Part shown: positions 61,451 through 64,000 of the stretch, piece after piece
Layout: each line of letters opens with the position of its first letter
Numbering within the stretch: the stretch's first letter is position 1
From: Streblospio benedicti
Lineage: Eukaryota > Annelida > Polychaeta > Spionida > Spionidae
Assembly (NCBI GenBank): GCA_019095985.1
Contig: CM032669.1
Location: 34,344,402 to 34,408,401 of the forward strand
Length of the DNA stretch: 64,000 nucleotides
Direction of reading: 5' to 3'
Translations under genes and position numbers: made by a program
The notes under the pieces: model-generated
The model's input: only the letters and a program-made list of their open reading frames with translations
Told to the model about the DNA's origin: nothing
Databases searched by the model: none

Positions 61451-61870
61451 CTAGCACAACCAATATTTATACTCTGCATTACATTTTGGACAACGTGCTT
61501 CTCTGCAGGTACACGTCCAACACAGATATCCAAAATAACAGAAACAAAGTACACAGCACACACACCATGGAAAGTATTCAGTCTCTAAAAGACCATCTTT
61601 ACACTTTGGACAAATCTCCGAGTCACAATTGCAGCCTGCAAGTGGACGTATCATCCCTTCCCGAGTAAGTACTGGTACATATGCCATTTCCCAATTTGGA
61701 TCACGTTGCTGCTGTATATTTGAAGACTGCGGTCTGTTGTATCTTTCCGATCTACCGGCTCTGGCATCTTCATTTCCTCTTTCATATCCAATGGAACCTT
61801 GCAAACCTCCATTATCATATGATGTGGGAGTTTCATTCGAGACTATTGGCTGGTGAAGATTCTCGGCCAT
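61451..61870 (-). CDS. BRI3-like membrane protein, copy 2 (intact)
   Basis: An open frame of 139 residues from ATG at 61870 to TAG. Start chosen because MAEN aligns with MAKN of copy 1, though the frame stays open further upstream to 61957. A polar N-terminal half (QPIVSNETPTSY, compare RPLLPNEAPPAYS in copy 1) is followed by CPKC at 87-90, a hydrophobic segment at about 100-120 and CPKC at 127-130. This is the BRI3 or LITAF-like layout of two half zinc sites flanking a membrane-inserted segment. It is unusually rich in cysteine: 15 between residues 80 and 139, seven of them in the hydrophobic segment. CTATTGCTACAG just before ATTATG could be a splice acceptor, so a 5' non-coding exon is possible. 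LITAF proteins are the main alternative; CPVCRVG in its sister copy favours BRI3. Confidence 0.8.
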   Translation of the reverse strand: MAENLHQPIVSNETPTSYDNGGLQGSIGYERGNEDARAGRSERYNRPQSSNIQQQRDPNWEMAYVPVLTREGMIRPLAGCNCDSEICPKCKDGLLETEYFPWCVCCVLCFCYFGYLCWTCTCREARCPKCNAEYKYWLC

Positions 61871-62046
61871 AATCTGTAGCAATAGATAACTCTTAGAAAT
61901 ATAAAACTTTCTGAGATTTTGCTTCCTTCCTGGTGTTACTTTCCGTTGGGACAGCAATGACCTTGTATAGTAGTATATATTATGCTACAAATACATTCTT
62001 TTCTTGACAGACAGTATTCAGTAAATATTACGCATTGACAATTTCA

Positions 62047-62090
62047 CTTGAATTGGTTTTCCCCGACATTCTGTTCAATAGTGTGGAAAG
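62047..62090 (-). promoter_or_regulatory. Conserved upstream block with CCAAT box, BRI3-like copy 2
   Basis: On the - strand, ACAGAATGTCGGGGAAAACC then AATTCAAG, the counterpart of the block at 59686-59727. CCAAT at 62052-62056, about 180 bases before the ATG. Weaker similarity between the copies continues further upstream to about 62130. Confidence 0.45.
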
Positions 62091-62360
62091 TGGTTTTTTA
62101 CATTGATGTTTTCCAGTCACAGTCTAGCTACCTCAATAGCTTAATTATTAGATATGGGTTCTTAGTAAACTTTTTATTCCAGCCAAGTTTGATTGATAAT
62201 TTTCTCATTTCACACACCTCAATACCATATTTCAATCATAAATACTGTGCAGATATCCAATGGTGGGCAAATTTTATATCCATCATCAATGGCACGGTGT
62301 GTTTCCCACACAACACATACATTAATTACTATGACTAACAAGAAGTCGTCGGGAACGCCG

Positions 62361-63205
62361 TAAATCTCCCCTTCCCCGATCAGGCCATTTCCCCGATCAG
62401 GCCATTTTTGAAAAGTAGGCCAAAGTACCAAAATATCAAATCATATGAGGAGAGTGACATAGTCATACAAAATGTCAAGTTTGGTGATGATAGGTAATAA
62501 AGTCTTCCCAGGAGACAGATAAACACAAATTCGTAATAATTTGTTTTTAAAACACATCGTAATTTCATCAAAAGTAGGCCAAAGTACACCAAAATCTAAT
62601 CAGCTCTGGAGAGTGGTACAACGAAGCTAGATATGAAGTTTGGTGACCATAGGTCAAATACTTCTCCCTGTAGAGTGGTAACAAGGTTTATTATGTAACG
62701 CTCTTAAGTTCAAAAATAGGCCAAAGTATACCGATATCAAATCACATGAGGAGAGTGATATGCATATACCAAATGTCAAGTTTGGTGATGATAAGTCATA
62801 AACTGTTCCCAGGAGACAGATAAACACAATTACGTAATAATATGTTTTTAAAAACACATCGTAACTTCATCAAAAGTAGGCCAAAGTACACCAAAATCTG
62901 ATCAGCTCTGGAAAGTAGTACAACGAAGCTAAATATGAAGTTTGGTGACCATAGGTCAAATACTTCTCCCTGTAGAGTGTTAACAAGGTTTATTACGCAA
63001 CGCTCGTAAGTTCGTCAAAAAGTAGGCCAAAGTACAAACAAAATTTTTTGAGAGGTACTTTTTTCCTCAAACAAGACATATTCAATTTGCAAATCAATAG
63101 CTCAAGTAGTCGAGTTATCAGCCTGTTTATTTCGGATGCACGCACAGACGGACGGACAGAAGCAAAGCAAGAAATCCCCCTTCGGACTTCATCCGGGGAG
63201 ATTTA
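62361..63205. mobile_element. Non-autonomous DNA element (MITE-like) with internal tandem repeats
   Basis: The left end TAAATCTCCCC (62361-62371) is mirrored by GGGGAGATTTA (63195-63205); if the outermost TA is a target duplication, the family could be Tc1/mariner-like. Inside, GTAGGCCAAAGTA-type starts at 62415, 62574, 62716, 62876 and 63022 mark alternating A and B half-units of about 160 and 145 bases, two full copies of a 301-302 base period. A 16-17 base direct repeat TTCCCCGATCAGGCCAT lies near the left end. No transposase is encoded; the open frames inside are repeat shadows. Confidence 0.7.
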
Positions 63206-64000
63206 ATTATGCTGTAGATGGCTAGGATAGTAGTAAAAAAAAAAAAAATGTTAAATACTATGTACACTTGTATGAGTTTATTAGGCACTATGCCGTACAC
63301 GGCTTGTTTTATTGTAACCTTGTTAACCTCAAGGCATATGTGGTATTTGTAGATTATATTGTTTGTACAGTAATCAATTTTATAACCATAGATATACATA
63401 TATATCAATTGTACTTTGTAAGCAATGTTTGTAGAGGAGGAAATTGTCAGCCAATTTAGATTAATGTCAATAAAGTATTGACCTTTTCCCCCCAAATTGA
63501 CTTCGTTCATTTATTGATAATTTACTGTATTTCTGCAAACCAACTATTATTTTAATAGATAAAGCAATACAGTGTATATGCAATTATCAGTATGTTTTAA
63601 GATATTAATTAACAAGTGGTTTTAGAGTTTTCATGCAATTAAATAAATGCAAATGTGCTTATTAATAATCGCAATTCAGTTTGTCGTGCTCTAGCGACTT
63701 TACATCCACACCAGGTCATTGACATCCTTGTCACAGTATATCTTACTCAACTCCCCGGTGAGCATCCAGCACATAGCTACTGTAGCACCGTTATTTAGAA
63801 TTTTGACACTGATATGTAAATTTTTTAGACTATTTATGATACATTTCAATAATGTATATACCGGTACTCTACATATAATTTTATTTATATGGATTGTAAA
63901 CAGTTACATATCTGAAATAAACTATTAAATCCCTCACATTAGCGTTCACCTGTACCTATGTAACATGTAGGTACCACCGAGCAGTGTGCAATGTTAGAGG
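63206..64000. other. AT-rich terminal region
   Basis: A poly-A run at about 63236-63248 follows the mobile element. No gene, RNA or repeat family recognised to the window end. Confidence 0.6.

Noticed and set aside
61871-61957. Upstream in-frame extension of BRI3-like copy 2
   Set aside because: The aligned part of copy 1 has stops in this frame, and MAEN/MAKN is where the protein similarity starts.
1-64000. tRNA, rRNA, CRISPR or prokaryotic-type operon
   Set aside because: No cloverleaf with conserved T and D arms, no rRNA core and no regularly spaced array was seen; the gene structure is that of an animal genome.

Overview
This is animal nuclear DNA, AT-rich and intron-rich, with one large gene on the + strand and two small genes on the - strand. 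The species cannot be fixed from the sequence. A UNC5 receptor with the full ZU5-UPA-death-domain tail, GT-AG introns from 0.2 to 17 kb, and several short non-autonomous repeats fit a non-vertebrate bilaterian (for example a marine deuterostome or lophotrochozoan). That placement is inference.

About 1-56,230 (+): the 3' part of a netrin receptor UNC5 gene. Sixteen coding exons between 9214 and 54803 join in one continuous frame of 770 codons including the stop. In order they encode the second half of an Ig domain, two thrombospondin type 1 repeats, one membrane span, a polar linker made partly from very short exons, a ZU5 domain, a UPA domain and a C-terminal death domain. The signal peptide, first Ig domain and first half of the second Ig domain were not found and probably lie 5' of the window. 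A likely 3' UTR follows to an AATAAA at 56220. The introns hold repeats, a 100-N assembly gap in the 17 kb intron, and a few blocks that look like candidate enhancers.

56,230-59,000: intergenic DNA with an (AT)n run, a poly-C run and a block of degenerate C-rich repeats.

59,013-62,130 (-): a tandem pair of small membrane-protein genes of the BRI3 (brain protein I3) type, each with a CxxC - hydrophobic segment - CPxC tail. The copy at 61451-61870 is intact; the copy at 59013-59570 keeps the domain but its N-terminal part is split between frames. Conserved upstream blocks with a CCAAT box show that the pair arose by duplication including the promoter.

62,361-63,205: a MITE-like element with short inverted ends and an internal 2 x 300 bp tandem repeat. 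The last 800 bases hold no recognised feature.

UNC5 is a guidance receptor that signals repulsion, and in vertebrates death, when netrin binding changes; the BRI3-like genes are neighbours with no evident functional link. I found no evidence of a new biological system. The most useful leads are the UNC5 juxtamembrane micro-exons, a possible relocated caspase site, and the BRI3-like duplication.
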